Positions 8,103 to 17,130 of a stretch of DNA of 49,799 bases are shown piece after piece. Within the stretch, counting starts at the first letter, position 1. Every line of letters starts with the position of its first letter. Source of the stretch: Geodermatophilaceae bacterium URHB0062 (GTDB taxonomy: Bacteria > Actinomycetota > Actinomycetes > Mycobacteriales > Geodermatophilaceae); contig JHVO01000020.1 in assembly GCA_000620185.1 (NCBI GenBank), positions 1-49,799 of the forward strand. The letters are read 5' to 3'. The notes below the pieces were generated by a model. The model ran no database searches. It saw only the letters and a program-made list of their open reading frames with translations, and was not told where the DNA came from. The position numbers were made by a program, and so were the translations under genes.

Positions 8103-9218
8103 TCAGGACAGGACGGACGACAGATCGGCGGGGTCGAGCCCCTGGGCTCGGGCGACGGGCCGGTTGACCACCGCTCCCCCGACGAGGTTGACGCCGGCGG
8201 CGAGCGCCGGGTCGGTGCGGACGGCGGCCTCCCAGCCCAGGCTGGCGATGCGGGCGGCGTACGGCAGGGTCACGTTGGTCAGCGCCCACGTGCTGGTCTG
8301 CGGCACGGCGCCCGGCATGTTGGCCACGCAGTAGAAGACGGAGCCGGCCACCGTGAACGTCGGGTCGGAGTGCGTCGTCGGCCGGGTCGACTCGAAGCAC
8401 CCGCCCTGGTCGACGGCCACGTCGACCAGCACCGATCCCGGCTTCATCCGCGCCACCAGCTCGTCGGGGACGAGCACCGGCGCCGTGGCGCCCGGCACGA
8501 GGACCGCGCCGACGACCAGGTCCGCGGCGAGTACCGCACGCTCGACCTCGTAGGCGTTCGATGCGACGGTCTTCAGACCTCCGCGGTAGATGCGGTCGGC
8601 GGCCCGCAGCCGGTCGACGTCGATGTCGAGCAGGGAGACATCGGCACCCATGCCGACCGCGATGGCCGCTGCGTTCATCCCGGCCACCCCGGCGCCGAGC
8701 ACGACGACCGTGGCCGGATGCACGCCCGGGACGCCGCCGAGCAGCACCCCGCGGCCACCGTTCGCGCGCAGCAACGTGGCGGCGCCGACCTGCGGGGCGA
8801 GCCGGCCGGCCACCTCGCTCATCGGTGCGAGCAGCGGCAGGGACCGGTCGGGCAGCTGCACCGTCTCGTACGCGATCGCCGTCGTGCCGGCCTCCGCCAG
8901 CGCCAGCGTGAGGGGCCGGTCCGCGGCCAGGTGCAGGTAGGTGAACAGCACGAGGTCGGGCCTGAGGAACCCGTACTCCGAGGGGATCGGCTCCTTGACC
9001 TTGAGCAGCAGCTCGGCCTGGCCCCACACCTCCTCGGCGTCGGCGAGGATCTTCGCGCCCGACGCGGCGTAGTCCTCATCGGGGATGGACGAGCCGAGCC
9101 CGGCGCCGGACTGCACGAACACCTCGTGCCCGCGGCGGGTGAGCTCGTGCACGCCGGCCGGCGTGGTGGCCACCCGGTACTCGTGGTCCTTCACCTCGGT
9201 GGGAATCCCGATCCGCAC
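8103..9218 (-). CDS. ald: Alanine dehydrogenase
   Basis: A 371-residue NAD-dependent L-alanine dehydrogenase, interconverting alanine with pyruvate and ammonia. Family residues are present: R15 region (DHEYRVATTP), catalytic Lys75 (KVKEP), catalytic His96 (YLHLA), nucleotide motif VLGAGVAGMNAA near 172, and DVAVDQGGC near 270 with the active-site Asp. Length equals that of mycobacterial Ald. The start is GTG at 9218 preceded by CAGGAG. It is the first gene of a minus-strand pair with the permease; a PucR-type regulator gene lies 245 bases upstream on the same strand. Its promoter region holds CACTCCGG (9326-9333), identical to one arm of the palindrome at the regulator start. It supports catabolic use of alanine or disposal of amino groups. 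Confidence 0.95.
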   Translation of the reverse strand: MRIGIPTEVKDHEYRVATTPAGVHELTRRGHEVFVQSGAGLGSSIPDEDYAASGAKILADAEEVWGQAELLLKVKEPIPSEYGFLRPDLVLFTYLHLAADRPLTLALAEAGTTAIAYETVQLPDRSLPLLAPMSEVAGRLAPQVGAATLLRANGGRGVLLGGVPGVHPATVVVLGAGVAGMNAAAIAVGMGADVSLLDIDVDRLRAADRIYRGGLKTVASNAYEVERAVLAADLVVGAVLVPGATAPVLVPDELVARMKPGSVLVDVAVDQGGCFESTRPTTHSDPTFTVAGSVFYCVANMPGAVPQTSTWALTNVTLPYAARIASLGWEAAVRTDPALAAGVNLVGGAVVNRPVARAQGLDPADLSSVLS

Positions 9219-9325
9219 GGGCGAACTCCTGTCGTGAGCCGGGGACTGTGCTGCCGGTCACGCCAAGGAAGCCATGCCTTCCCGATGGCAGGGAGGTGCC
9301 AATTCGTACATGTTGCGAACGCCGG

Positions 9326-9333
9326 CACTCCGG
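9326..9333. promoter_or_regulatory. Half-site matching the PucR palindrome, upstream of ald
   Basis: CACTCCGG, about 110 bases before the ald start, is identical to the left arm of the 18-bp palindrome at 11000-11017. The 245-base region 9219-9463 is AT-richer than its surroundings and holds no gene I can support. A regulatory role is inference from one 8-base match. Confidence 0.3.
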
Positions 9334-9463
9334 GCAGACCTTGACATCACGACGGATTTCTGTGCCAGGAGCCCGACTTGACAACCGATTCGGTGGGATT
9401 CCTCGGGGTGGTCAACGGATCGACATGCGGCGATCCGTGATGTCGGCGAGCCGGCCGGCCACG

Positions 9464-11002
9464 TCAGCTGCCCTGCGGCGGGTGCAGGGCGATCCAGAGC
9501 TCGGCCCTCGCTCCCGGTTCGTCGAGGTCCCGTCCGAGCATCTCGCCGGCCCGGTGCACCCGCTTGCGCAGCGTGTGCCGGTGGATGCCGAGCTGGGCGG
9601 CCGCGGGCTCCCACTGTCCGTGGTGCGCCAGCCACACGCGGAGCGAGCGGACCAGATCTCCCGTACCCACGCGATCGGCCGCCACCAGGGGGGCCAGGAG
9701 CGACTCGGCGAACGTCCTCGTCGCGACCGGGTCGAGCACCGCGCTCAGCCCAGGAGCCGCCAGGTCGGCGAAGGAGACGACGCCGGCAGATCGCCCGCGA
9801 GCGTGCTCGGCCGCCTGTCGCGCCTGCTGGACGCCGTCGGCGAGCTCCGACCAGCGGACCGGCCGCGAGGTTCCGACCGCCGCACCGTGCACGCGGGCCG
9901 GCAGCGCTCCCAGCTGCGTGGCGAGCGGCGTCGTGGCGGAGGTGAGCAGGACGAGGGTGTCGCCGAGCTCGGCGGAGAACATCGGCGCCCGCGCGTGGGC
10001 CCCGGCGTCCGCCGCCACGTCGACCGCCGCGGCGCGCTGCTCACCGGTGCCGAGGACGACGAGGACCACGAGGGGCTCGGCGGGCAGTTGCTGTCCGAGC
10101 TCGTCGACGACCGACGCCACGGTGCGTTCCTCGCCGGCGAGCAGGAGACGCAGCAGCGCGGCTCGCAGCGCGGCCATGGCACTGTCGAGCCCGCGCGACT
10201 GCTCCATGCGCAGGGTCAGTAACAGGGCGGCGACGTTGACCACGTGCCGCTCGACAGGCGGGAGGGTTCCCGGGCGACCCACCACGAGGAACCCCCGGAT
10301 CCGCGTGCCCGTGCCCAGCGACTGGATCAGCACGGTCTCCTCCGGACCGCTCAAGGCGGCACTGGCGGGCGCGCGCATGCCGCGCAGACGGTCCAGTTGG
10401 TCCTGCAGCGCTCCCGCCCGTCGCGACGCCCCCGCCGGGGCTGCCTCCAGTGCGGCGCCGACCGGGTCGAGGAGCAGCGCCCAACCGCTGATCGAGCGGG
10501 CCAACCGCTCCAGGAGCACGCCCGGACCGCCGCGAGCCAGGGCCGCCCGCGTCAGGTCCTGCTGGACGGTGGCCGTGTGCGCGACGGCCGCGTACTCGTC
10601 GGCGGCGAGAGCGGCGGACACCGCGCGCGAGATCGCGATGAACGGCGTTCCGCGCGGCACCTCGAGCAGCGGCAGACCGGCGTCCTCCGCCGCCCGCACG
10701 AGCTCCGGGAGAACAGCGTCCTGCCCGAGACCGGCGCCGAACCCGAGGGCCGCGACACCCGCGCCCACCAGGCCGCGCACGTACGGCCCGGCGGGCTGCT
10801 GGTCGCGCAGCGCGAGCCCGGTCGTGAGCAGCAGTTCGCCGCCTTCGAGGAAGGGGGCGGGATCGCTGAGCTCGCTGACGTGCACCCACGACAACGGGCG
10901 ATCGACGGTTGCGCCGCTCGTCAGCAGTCGCAGGCCGAGCTCGGACTGCTCGAGCAGGTCGGCGACGGTGACCGGCACGGCACCTCCCGGGGCACGAAGC
11001 AC
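9464..11002 (-). CDS. PucR-family transcriptional regulator
   Basis: A 512-residue regulator with the PucR layout: N-terminal PucR domain (about 9-130, VTVADLLE...GGELLLTTGLAL...LPLLEVP), a middle region with a GGDEF-like fold (about 290-400), and a C-terminal helix-turn-helix of the PucR/CdaR type (AAQLGIHRHTLRKRVHRAGEM, about 467-487). Such proteins are usually activators responding to purines, amino acids or amines. The longest start is GTG at 11002; a GTG at 10978 (giving VPVTVADLL) is also possible, with GGGAGG close upstream. An 18-bp perfect palindrome covers the GTG at 11002, suggesting self-regulation and favouring the downstream start. It lies between ald/permease and the divergent gdh-deiminase-amidase set and probably controls one or both (inference). 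Confidence 0.9.
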   Translation of the reverse strand: MLRAPGGAVPVTVADLLEQSELGLRLLTSGATVDRPLSWVHVSELSDPAPFLEGGELLLTTGLALRDQQPAGPYVRGLVGAGVAALGFGAGLGQDAVLPELVRAAEDAGLPLLEVPRGTPFIAISRAVSAALAADEYAAVAHTATVQQDLTRAALARGGPGVLLERLARSISGWALLLDPVGAALEAAPAGASRRAGALQDQLDRLRGMRAPASAALSGPEETVLIQSLGTGTRIRGFLVVGRPGTLPPVERHVVNVAALLLTLRMEQSRGLDSAMAALRAALLRLLLAGEERTVASVVDELGQQLPAEPLVVLVVLGTGEQRAAAVDVAADAGAHARAPMFSAELGDTLVLLTSATTPLATQLGALPARVHGAAVGTSRPVRWSELADGVQQARQAAEHARGRSAGVVSFADLAAPGLSAVLDPVATRTFAESLLAPLVAADRVGTGDLVRSLRVWLAHHGQWEPAAAQLGIHRHTLRKRVHRAGEMLGRDLDEPGARAELWIALHPPQGS

Positions 11003-11017
11003 TCCGGTGCCGGAGTG
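11000..11017. promoter_or_regulatory. Palindromic operator candidate between pucR-type gene and gdh
   Basis: CACTCCGG-TG-CCGGAGTG is a perfect inverted repeat with 8-base arms. A further CCGGAG half-site is at 11023-11028. It overlaps the first possible start of the regulator and lies about 170 bases before the divergent glutamate dehydrogenase gene, the expected place for an operator acting on both. Confidence 0.5.
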
Positions 11018-11187
11018 GACATCCGGAGAGGCTCAGAGCGCCGGTCCGGACATTACCCACCGCTGCCCAGGGTGCCCAGACTCACATCCGTTCCCCACCC
11101 CTCCGGACGAGGAGTTCCCCTGATCATCGGCCAGGACCTCCCGAACGAGGCGCTCGACGTGCTCGATGCCGTCTCCCCTGCTCAGGC

Positions 11188-14100
11188 ATGACCGCCGCGC
11201 CGGTTCGCGACCGGGTTCGGCTGCGGCCCGCCACCGCCGGTGCGGGGCCGCTCGTCGGGGCGATCGTCGAGTGGCCGCGCAGCCGCCCACTGCTCGCCGA
11301 CGTCGTCCCGGTCTTCGAGCGCCTCGGCGTCCGCGTCGCCGACGCACGGGCCCTGCCGGACGACGGCACGACGGCGACCCATCTGGATCTGCTGCTGCCC
11401 GAGGGTGTGGCGAGCGGGCCCGCGCTGGCCGCGCTCGACCAGGCGCTCGCCTCGGCGTGGGCGGGTGAGACCGAACTCGACGGGCTCGCCCGGCTGACCG
11501 TGACCGAGGGACTGCCCGTGCTCCAGGTGACCGTGCTGCGCGCGGCCGGCCGCTACCTCGCGCAGACAGGGACGGGGTTGTCCCGCGGCTACATCGAGCA
11601 GACGGTGCTCGGCGCGCCGCGCTTCAGCCAGGCGCTGGTGCGGCGGTTCACCCTCCGCCACGACCCCGACGGTCTCGACCCCGCGGGAGCCGACGCGGCC
11701 GGCGCGGAACTCGAGGCCCTCCTGGAGGCGACGACGAGTCTCGACGAGGACCGCATCCTGCGGGGACTGCGCGACGTTCTGGACGCCGTCGTCCGCACCA
11801 ACGCCTTCCAGGACCCGTCGGGCCGCCCACCCGCGCAGCTGGCGCTGAAGATCGCGTCCTCGCGGCTCTCCTTCCTCCCGGCTCCGCGACCGTGGGTGGA
11901 GACGTTCGTGCAGTCCCCCACCGTGGAGGGCCTGCACCTGCGCGGCGGGGCTGTCGCGCGCGGCGGCATCCGCTGGTCGGACCGCCCGGAGGACTTCCGT
12001 ACCGAGGTGCTGGGCCTGCTCAAGGCGCAGCTGGTCAAGAACGCGGTCATCGTCCCGGCCGGGGCCAAGGGCGCATTCGTCGTGCGCGAGGACCTGCGTG
12101 GCTTCGACCGCGCCGCGGCCCAGGAGGTGGTCGAGCGCGCCTACCGCTCGTTCGTCTCCGGCCTGCTCGACATCACCGACAACCGGGTCGAGGGAAGGAT
12201 CGTGCACCCGGCGCGGACGGTCGTGCTGGACGGGACCGACCCCTATCTCGTGGTCGCTGCCGACAAGGGAACGGCGAGCTTCTCCGACATCGCCAACGCG
12301 CTCGCGATCGAGCGCGGCTTCTGGCTGGGGGACGCCTTCGCCTCGGGCGGCTCGGCCGGGTACGACCACAAGGCCATGGGCATCACCGCGCGCGGGGCGT
12401 GGGTGTCCGTGCGTCGCCACCTGCGCGAGCTGGGACGCGCCGACGCCGACGCGGTGACCGCCGTCGGCATCGGTGACATGTCCGGGGACGTGTTCGGCAA
12501 CGGCATGCTGCTCTCCGACCGGCTGCACCTGGTCGCCGCCTTCGACCACCGGCACATCTTCGTCGACCCCGATCCCGACCCCGCCGTCTCGTTCGCCGAG
12601 CGCCGACGGCTGGCCGCGCTGCCCGGCTCCACCTGGGCCGACTACGACCGCACCGCGCTCTCCCCCGGCGGCGGTGTCCACCGACGGGACGCCAAGACGG
12701 TGCCCCTGTCGCCCGAGGTGCGCCGGCGTCTCGATGTCGAGGCGACCGAGCTGGCCCCGGACGAGGTCGTGAAGGCGATCCTCCGGGCGCCGGTCGACCT
12801 GCTGTGGAACGGCGGCATCGGCACCTACGTCCGCGCCGACGACGAGACCGACGACGAGGTGCACGACCGGGCCAACGACCGCGTCCGCGTCGCCGCGGGC
12901 ACGCTGCGCTGCCGGATCGTCGGCGAAGGCGGCAACCTGGGACTGACCCAACGCGCTCGCGTGGCCGCCGCCCGGGCCGGCGTGCGGCTGCACACCGACT
13001 TCATCGACAACGCGGCCGGGGTGGACACCTCCGACCGCGAGGTCAACCTGAAGATCCTGCTGGCCGGACCCGTCCGCGACGGCGAGCTCACCGGCGTCGA
13101 GCGCGACGCGCTGCTGCGGGGGCTGACCGAGGAGGTGGCCGCCGCGGTGCTCGCCGACAGCGCCCACCAGGTCCGCGCGCTCACCGTCTGCGCGGACCAG
13201 GCGCCGTTCCTGCTCGACCGGCACGCCGCGCTCATCCGCGACCTCGAGCAGCAGGCCGGCCTCGACCGCGGCCTCGAGCACCTGCCGTCGGAGGCCGACA
13301 TCGAGCGACTGCGCGCCGCCGGTGGCGGGCTCACCCGGCCCGAGGCCGCGGTGCTGCTCGCCTACTCGAAGAACCTGGTGCGCGAGGAGCTGCTGGCCAG
13401 CGACGTACCCGACGACCCGGCGCTGGGCGTCGTCCTCGGGCGGTACTTCCCGCAGGCGGTGCGGGACCGCTGGTCCGACCGCATCGCGACCCACCCGCTG
13501 GCCCGTGAGATCACCGCGACGCAGCTCGCCAACGACCTGCTCAACCGGGTCGGGCCCGGCTTCCTGCATCGGCTGGAGGAACGGCACGGAGTGGGCACCC
13601 CGGTCGCCGCACGCGCATTCGCCGCCGCGGAGCAGATCCTGGGCCTGGACCAGGTGTGGGCGCTGCTCGACGAGGACGTGTCCCCGGCCGTCGAGCGGCT
13701 CGCCCTCGCGGAGGTCCAGCGGGTCACCGAGCAGGTGGCCGACCGGCTGTTGCACCGTCACCGGGAGCCGGCAGAGCTGAGCGCCGCGGTGGCACCCCTC
13801 GCCGATCTGGCGGACCTCGCGGTCCTCGGTGCCGGGATCGGCAGGCCCGACCCGGCCGACCCCACCTCGAGGGAGGAGCTTCTCGCGGCCGGAGCCTCGG
13901 AGCCCCTGGCGAACAGCCTCGCGACGCTCGGCCGCCGGGCCGAGGCGGTCGACCTCGCCCAGGTCGTGCAACGGACGAAGGCGCCGATCGACGCGGCCCT
14001 CAGCACCCATGCCACGCTGTGCGAGCGGCTCGGCCTGCCCGGCCTCCGTGGGATCGCAGCCGATCGCCCGGGCGACTCGTCGTGGACGCTGACGGCGAAG

Positions 14101-14319
14101 TCGGTACTGCGCGAACAGCTCGACCAGCATGCCCGCGCACTGGTCACCGGATTGCTGCGGGACCGCCGGACCGCCGACGACCTCGTGGCCCGGCACGGCG
14201 CCGCGGTGGCCCGGTTCGCGGCCGTCCGCACAGCCGCTCTCTCCGCCCGCGGCGAGGCGGTGCCGGTCCTCGCCGTCGTCGTCGGCGAGCTGGACCGGCT
14301 TCGGCAGACTGCGGTCTGA
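11188..14319 (+). CDS. NAD-dependent glutamate dehydrogenase, short form
   Basis: A 1043-residue protein matching the catalytic and C-terminal part of the large NAD-specific glutamate dehydrogenases (GdhB/Gdh2 type), which make 2-oxoglutarate and ammonia from glutamate. Visible landmarks: GGIRWSDRPEDFRTEVLGL near 255, the substrate-binding GAKGAFVV near 293, DKGTASFSDIAN near 357, GDMSGDVFGNGMLLS near 430, WNGGIGTYVR near 540, the NAD-binding GEGGNLGLTQ near 580, and DNAAGVDTSDREVN near 610. The characterised actinobacterial enzymes have about 1600-1650 residues, so roughly 550-600 N-terminal residues (the ACT-like regulatory part) are absent. There is no room for them upstream, since the divergent regulator begins 185 bases away. 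Two genes follow closely, so glutamate breakdown seems linked to amine degradation. Confidence 0.88.
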   Translation: MTAAPVRDRVRLRPATAGAGPLVGAIVEWPRSRPLLADVVPVFERLGVRVADARALPDDGTTATHLDLLLPEGVASGPALAALDQALASAWAGETELDGLARLTVTEGLPVLQVTVLRAAGRYLAQTGTGLSRGYIEQTVLGAPRFSQALVRRFTLRHDPDGLDPAGADAAGAELEALLEATTSLDEDRILRGLRDVLDAVVRTNAFQDPSGRPPAQLALKIASSRLSFLPAPRPWVETFVQSPTVEGLHLRGGAVARGGIRWSDRPEDFRTEVLGLLKAQLVKNAVIVPAGAKGAFVVREDLRGFDRAAAQEVVERAYRSFVSGLLDITDNRVEGRIVHPARTVVLDGTDPYLVVAADKGTASFSDIANALAIERGFWLGDAFASGGSAGYDHKAMGITARGAWVSVRRHLRELGRADADAVTAVGIGDMSGDVFGNGMLLSDRLHLVAAFDHRHIFVDPDPDPAVSFAERRRLAALPGSTWADYDRTALSPGGGVHRRDAKTVPLSPEVRRRLDVEATELAPDEVVKAILRAPVDLLWNGGIGTYVRADDETDDEVHDRANDRVRVAAGTLRCRIVGEGGNLGLTQRARVAAARAGVRLHTDFIDNAAGVDTSDREVNLKILLAGPVRDGELTGVERDALLRGLTEEVAAAVLADSAHQVRALTVCADQAPFLLDRHAALIRDLEQQAGLDRGLEHLPSEADIERLRAAGGGLTRPEAAVLLAYSKNLVREELLASDVPDDPALGVVLGRYFPQAVRDRWSDRIATHPLAREITATQLANDLLNRVGPGFLHRLEERHGVGTPVAARAFAAAEQILGLDQVWALLDEDVSPAVERLALAEVQRVTEQVADRLLHRHREPAELSAAVAPLADLADLAVLGAGIGRPDPADPTSREELLAAGASEPLANSLATLGRRAEAVDLAQVVQRTKAPIDAALSTHATLCERLGLPGLRGIAADRPGDSSWTLTAKSVLREQLDQHARALVTGLLRDRRTADDLVARHGAAVARFAAVRTAALSARGEAVPVLAVVVGELDRLRQTAV

Positions 14320-14347
14320 TCCCTGCGACCGAGAAGGTAGGACAGCG

Positions 14348-15379
14348 ATGTGGCGCATGCCCCTGGAGGGGGATCCGCACGACCGGACCTGGATGGCCTT
14401 TCCGCGCGAGGGCTACACGTTGGGCGCCTCGGCCGCCGAGCGGGAGGCGGGTTACGCGGCGTGGACCGCGGTCGCCCACGCGATCGCCGCCTTCGAGCCG
14501 GTCACGATGGTCGTCGACCCGAGCGAGCGCGATCGGGCGCGACGGATGCTCGGTGCCGACATCGAGATCGTCGAGGCTCCGCTCGACGAGTTCTGGATGC
14601 GCGACGTCGGTCCGACGTTCGTCGTCGACGAGGAACGCCCCGGCGTCCTCGGAGCGGTGGACTGGGTCTTCAACGGGTGGGGCGCGCCCGACTGGGCCGA
14701 GTGGAAGCTCTCCGCGGAGATCGCCCGCGCGGTCGCGGCGCACGTCGGAGCCGAGGTGGTGAGCTCGGCCATGGTCAACGAGGGCGGCGGCATCCACGTC
14801 GACGGAGAGGGCACCGTGCTGCTCACCGAGACCGTGCAGCTCGACCCCCGCCGCAACCCGCACCTCGACCGCGCGCAGGTGGAGGCGGAGATGACCCGCA
14901 CGCTCGGCGCCCGGCACGCCGTGTGGCTGCCCCGGGGCCTGACCCGCGACTACGACGAGTTCGGCACCCGAGGGCACGTCGACATCGTGGCGACCATCCC
15001 CTCCCGCGGCCGGCTGCTCCTGCACGAGCAGCCCGATGCCGGCCACCCCGACCATGCGGTGATGCGGCAGCTGCGGGAGTCGCTGGCCGGCGAGACGGAC
15101 GCGGCAGGTCGGCCGTTCGAGATCATCGACCTCCCGGCCCCGGCGACCCTGAAGGACGACGACGGCTTCGTCGACTGGAGCTACGTCAACCACCTGGTGG
15201 TCGACCGCGGCGTCGTCGCCTGCGGCTTCGGCGAGGAGCGGGCCGACGCGCGGGCCCGCGCGATCCTCGCCGAGGCCTATCCGGGCCGGAAGGTCGTCAC
15301 GGTCGATGCCCGGGAGCTGTTCGCGCGCGGCGGCGGCATCCACTGCATCACCCAGCAGCAGCCCCGGGTGTCCGCGTGA
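14348..15379 (+). CDS. Agmatine deiminase / peptidyl-arginine deiminase family protein
   Basis: A 343-residue member of the Porphyromonas-type deiminase family (agmatine iminohydrolases, AguA). It would convert agmatine to N-carbamoylputrescine and ammonia. Motifs in order: FWMRDVGPTFV near 80, NEGGGIHVDGEGT near 141-153 with the catalytic acid, GHVDIVA near 212 with the catalytic His, and GGGIHC near the end with the catalytic Cys333. Length is slightly below the usual 350-370. The ATG at 14348 has GAAGGTAGG 6-7 bases upstream. It begins 28 bases after gdh and its TGA overlaps the GTG of the next gene by four bases, so the two are translationally coupled. Family is clear; agmatine as substrate is inferred from family and from the amine-oxidising genes that converge on it. 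Confidence 0.85.
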   Translation: MWRMPLEGDPHDRTWMAFPREGYTLGASAAEREAGYAAWTAVAHAIAAFEPVTMVVDPSERDRARRMLGADIEIVEAPLDEFWMRDVGPTFVVDEERPGVLGAVDWVFNGWGAPDWAEWKLSAEIARAVAAHVGAEVVSSAMVNEGGGIHVDGEGTVLLTETVQLDPRRNPHLDRAQVEAEMTRTLGARHAVWLPRGLTRDYDEFGTRGHVDIVATIPSRGRLLLHEQPDAGHPDHAVMRQLRESLAGETDAAGRPFEIIDLPAPATLKDDDGFVDWSYVNHLVVDRGVVACGFGEERADARARAILAEAYPGRKVVTVDARELFARGGGIHCITQQQPRVSA

Positions 15380-17076
15380 TCGACGTCGTCGAGGCACCCA
15401 TCGCCGCGCTGCGTGCCGCGCTCGAGTCGGGACGTGCGACGGCGGTCGAGCTGGTCGACGCCTACCTGCCCCGCATCGACGCCTACGACACCCCCGACTC
15501 CCCCACGGCGCTGAACGCGGTCGTCGTGCGCAACCCGCACGCACGGGACGAGGCGGCGGCGTCCGACGCGCGTCGGGCGCGCGGGCAGACGCTCGGTCCG
15601 CTGGACGGCATCCCCTACACCGCCAAGGACAGCTACCTGGTCAGAGGACTGACCGCAGCCGCCGGCAGTCCCGCCTTCGCCGATCTCGTCGCCCAGCGCG
15701 ACGCGTTCGCGATCGAGCGCCTCCGCGCCGGCGGGGCCGTCTGCCTGGGGCTGACCAACATGCCGCCGATGGCCAACGGGGGCATGCAACGGGGTCTGTA
15801 CGGCCGCGCCGAGAGTCCCTACAACGCCGACTACCTGGCGGCGCCGTTCGCCTCCGGGTCGTCCAACGGGTCGGGCACCGCGACCGCGGCCAGCTTCGCC
15901 GCCTTCGGCCTCGCCGAGGAGACCTGGTCCAGCGGGCGCGGCCCCGCGAGCAACAGCGGCCTGTGCGCCTACACCCCGTCGCGCGGGGTGATCTCGGTGC
16001 GCGGCAACTGGCCGCTGGTCCCGACCATGGACGTCGTCGTGCCGCACACCCGCACCATGGCGGACCTGCTCGAGGTCCTCGACGTCGTGGTGGCCGACGA
16101 CGACGAGACCCGGGGCGACTTCTGGCGCACCCAGCAGTGGGTGCCGATCCCCCGGCCCTCGCAGGTGCGGCCGGAGTCCTACGTCGCGCTGTCCGAGGAC
16201 AGCGCCGGCGCGCTCACGGGACGACGCCTCGGGATCCCGCGCATGTACGTCAACGCCGATCCGGAGGCCGGCACGGCCGAGGACGGCGGGATCGGCGGTT
16301 CGACGGGCCGGCGGATCGAGACGCGCCCCTCGGTGATCGAACTGTGGGAGTCGGCCCGCCGCGACCTGGAGGCGGCCGGCGCCACGGTCGTCGAGGTCGA
16401 CTTCCCCGTGGTCTCGCGCTACGAGCGCGACCGTCCGGGTATGCCGACCGTCTCCACCCGCGGCCTGGTGTCGCCGGGGTACCTGCGCCGCGAGATCGGA
16501 GATCTCTCCGCACGGGCGTGGGAGGAGTTCCTCCGCGCCAACGGCGACCCGGCGTTGAGCAGCCTGGCCGACGTCGACGGGGCGACGATCTTCCCGCATC
16601 CCGAGGGTGCGCTCCCCGGCCGCTACACCGGCTTCGACGACGACATCGCGTGCTATCCCGACTGGGTGCGCGGGCACCCCGGGGCCACCTGGTCCGACAT
16701 GCCGGAGCTGGCCGACGGCGTCCGCGGGCTCGAGGAGACCCGCCGGGTCGATCTCGAGGCGTGGATGGACGAGCTGTCGTTGGACGCGGTGCTGTTCCCC
16801 GCCGTGGCCGACGTCGGGCCGGCCGACGCCGACCGCGACCAGGCATCCGCGGACCTCGCGTGGCGCAACGGCGTGTGGGTGGCCAACGGCAACCTGGTGA
16901 TCCGGCACCTGGGCATCCCCACGGTCACGGTGCCCATGGGGACGATGGCCGACATCGGCATGCCCGTAGGACTCACCTTCGCCGGACGGGCCTACGACGA
17001 CACCGCGCTGCTGACCCTGGCCGCCGCGTTCGAAGCGACGGGCACGCGCCGCACCCGGCCGCCCCGCACCCCCTGA
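15376..17076 (+). CDS. Amidase-signature family hydrolase
   Basis: A 566-residue amidase-signature enzyme. The catalytic Lys is K84 (DGIPYTAKD), the Ser-rich stretch is SGSSNGSGTATAAS (160-173), and the nucleophile is most likely S186, in ETWSSGRGPAS where most relatives have DTGGSIRIPA. The C terminus (GIPTVTVPMG...GMPVGLTFAGRAYDDTALL) is typical. It starts at GTG overlapping the deiminase stop (GTGA), which is strong evidence for one operon and related substrates. In agmatine breakdown the step after the deiminase is hydrolysis of N-carbamoylputrescine, normally done by a nitrilase-family AguB; an amidase here could be a non-homologous replacement (inference). It may equally cleave another amide. 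Confidence 0.85.
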   Translation: MIDVVEAPIAALRAALESGRATAVELVDAYLPRIDAYDTPDSPTALNAVVVRNPHARDEAAASDARRARGQTLGPLDGIPYTAKDSYLVRGLTAAAGSPAFADLVAQRDAFAIERLRAGGAVCLGLTNMPPMANGGMQRGLYGRAESPYNADYLAAPFASGSSNGSGTATAASFAAFGLAEETWSSGRGPASNSGLCAYTPSRGVISVRGNWPLVPTMDVVVPHTRTMADLLEVLDVVVADDDETRGDFWRTQQWVPIPRPSQVRPESYVALSEDSAGALTGRRLGIPRMYVNADPEAGTAEDGGIGGSTGRRIETRPSVIELWESARRDLEAAGATVVEVDFPVVSRYERDRPGMPTVSTRGLVSPGYLRREIGDLSARAWEEFLRANGDPALSSLADVDGATIFPHPEGALPGRYTGFDDDIACYPDWVRGHPGATWSDMPELADGVRGLEETRRVDLEAWMDELSLDAVLFPAVADVGPADADRDQASADLAWRNGVWVANGNLVIRHLGIPTVTVPMGTMADIGMPVGLTFAGRAYDDTALLTLAAAFEATGTRRTRPPRTP

Positions 17077-17083
17077 CACGGCC

Positions 17084-17118
17084 GGGCCCCGCACTCCCGG
17101 CCGGGGAGTGCGGGGCCC
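17084..17118. terminator. Bidirectional terminator between two catabolic operons
   Basis: A perfect 15-bp stem: 17084-17098 (GGGCCCCGCACTCCC) pairs with 17104-17118 around the loop GGCCG. It sits between the convergent stops of the amidase (17076) and the aldehyde dehydrogenase (17131). Confidence 0.85.
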
Positions 17119-17130
17119 GTCGTCTGCGCA

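Noticed and set aside
11100-11191. A plus-strand frame ending with a four-base overlap on the GDH start, considered as a missing GDH N terminus or leader peptide
   Set aside because: It has no ATG, GTG or TTG with a ribosome site and reads antisense into the PucR-type gene; too short to hold the missing domains.
11182-14358. A 1058-residue open frame on the minus strand, fully antisense to the glutamate dehydrogenase gene
   Set aside because: The translation is Arg/Gly/Glu-rich without any domain, as expected for the complement of a high-GC gene; the sense strand carries all GDH motifs.
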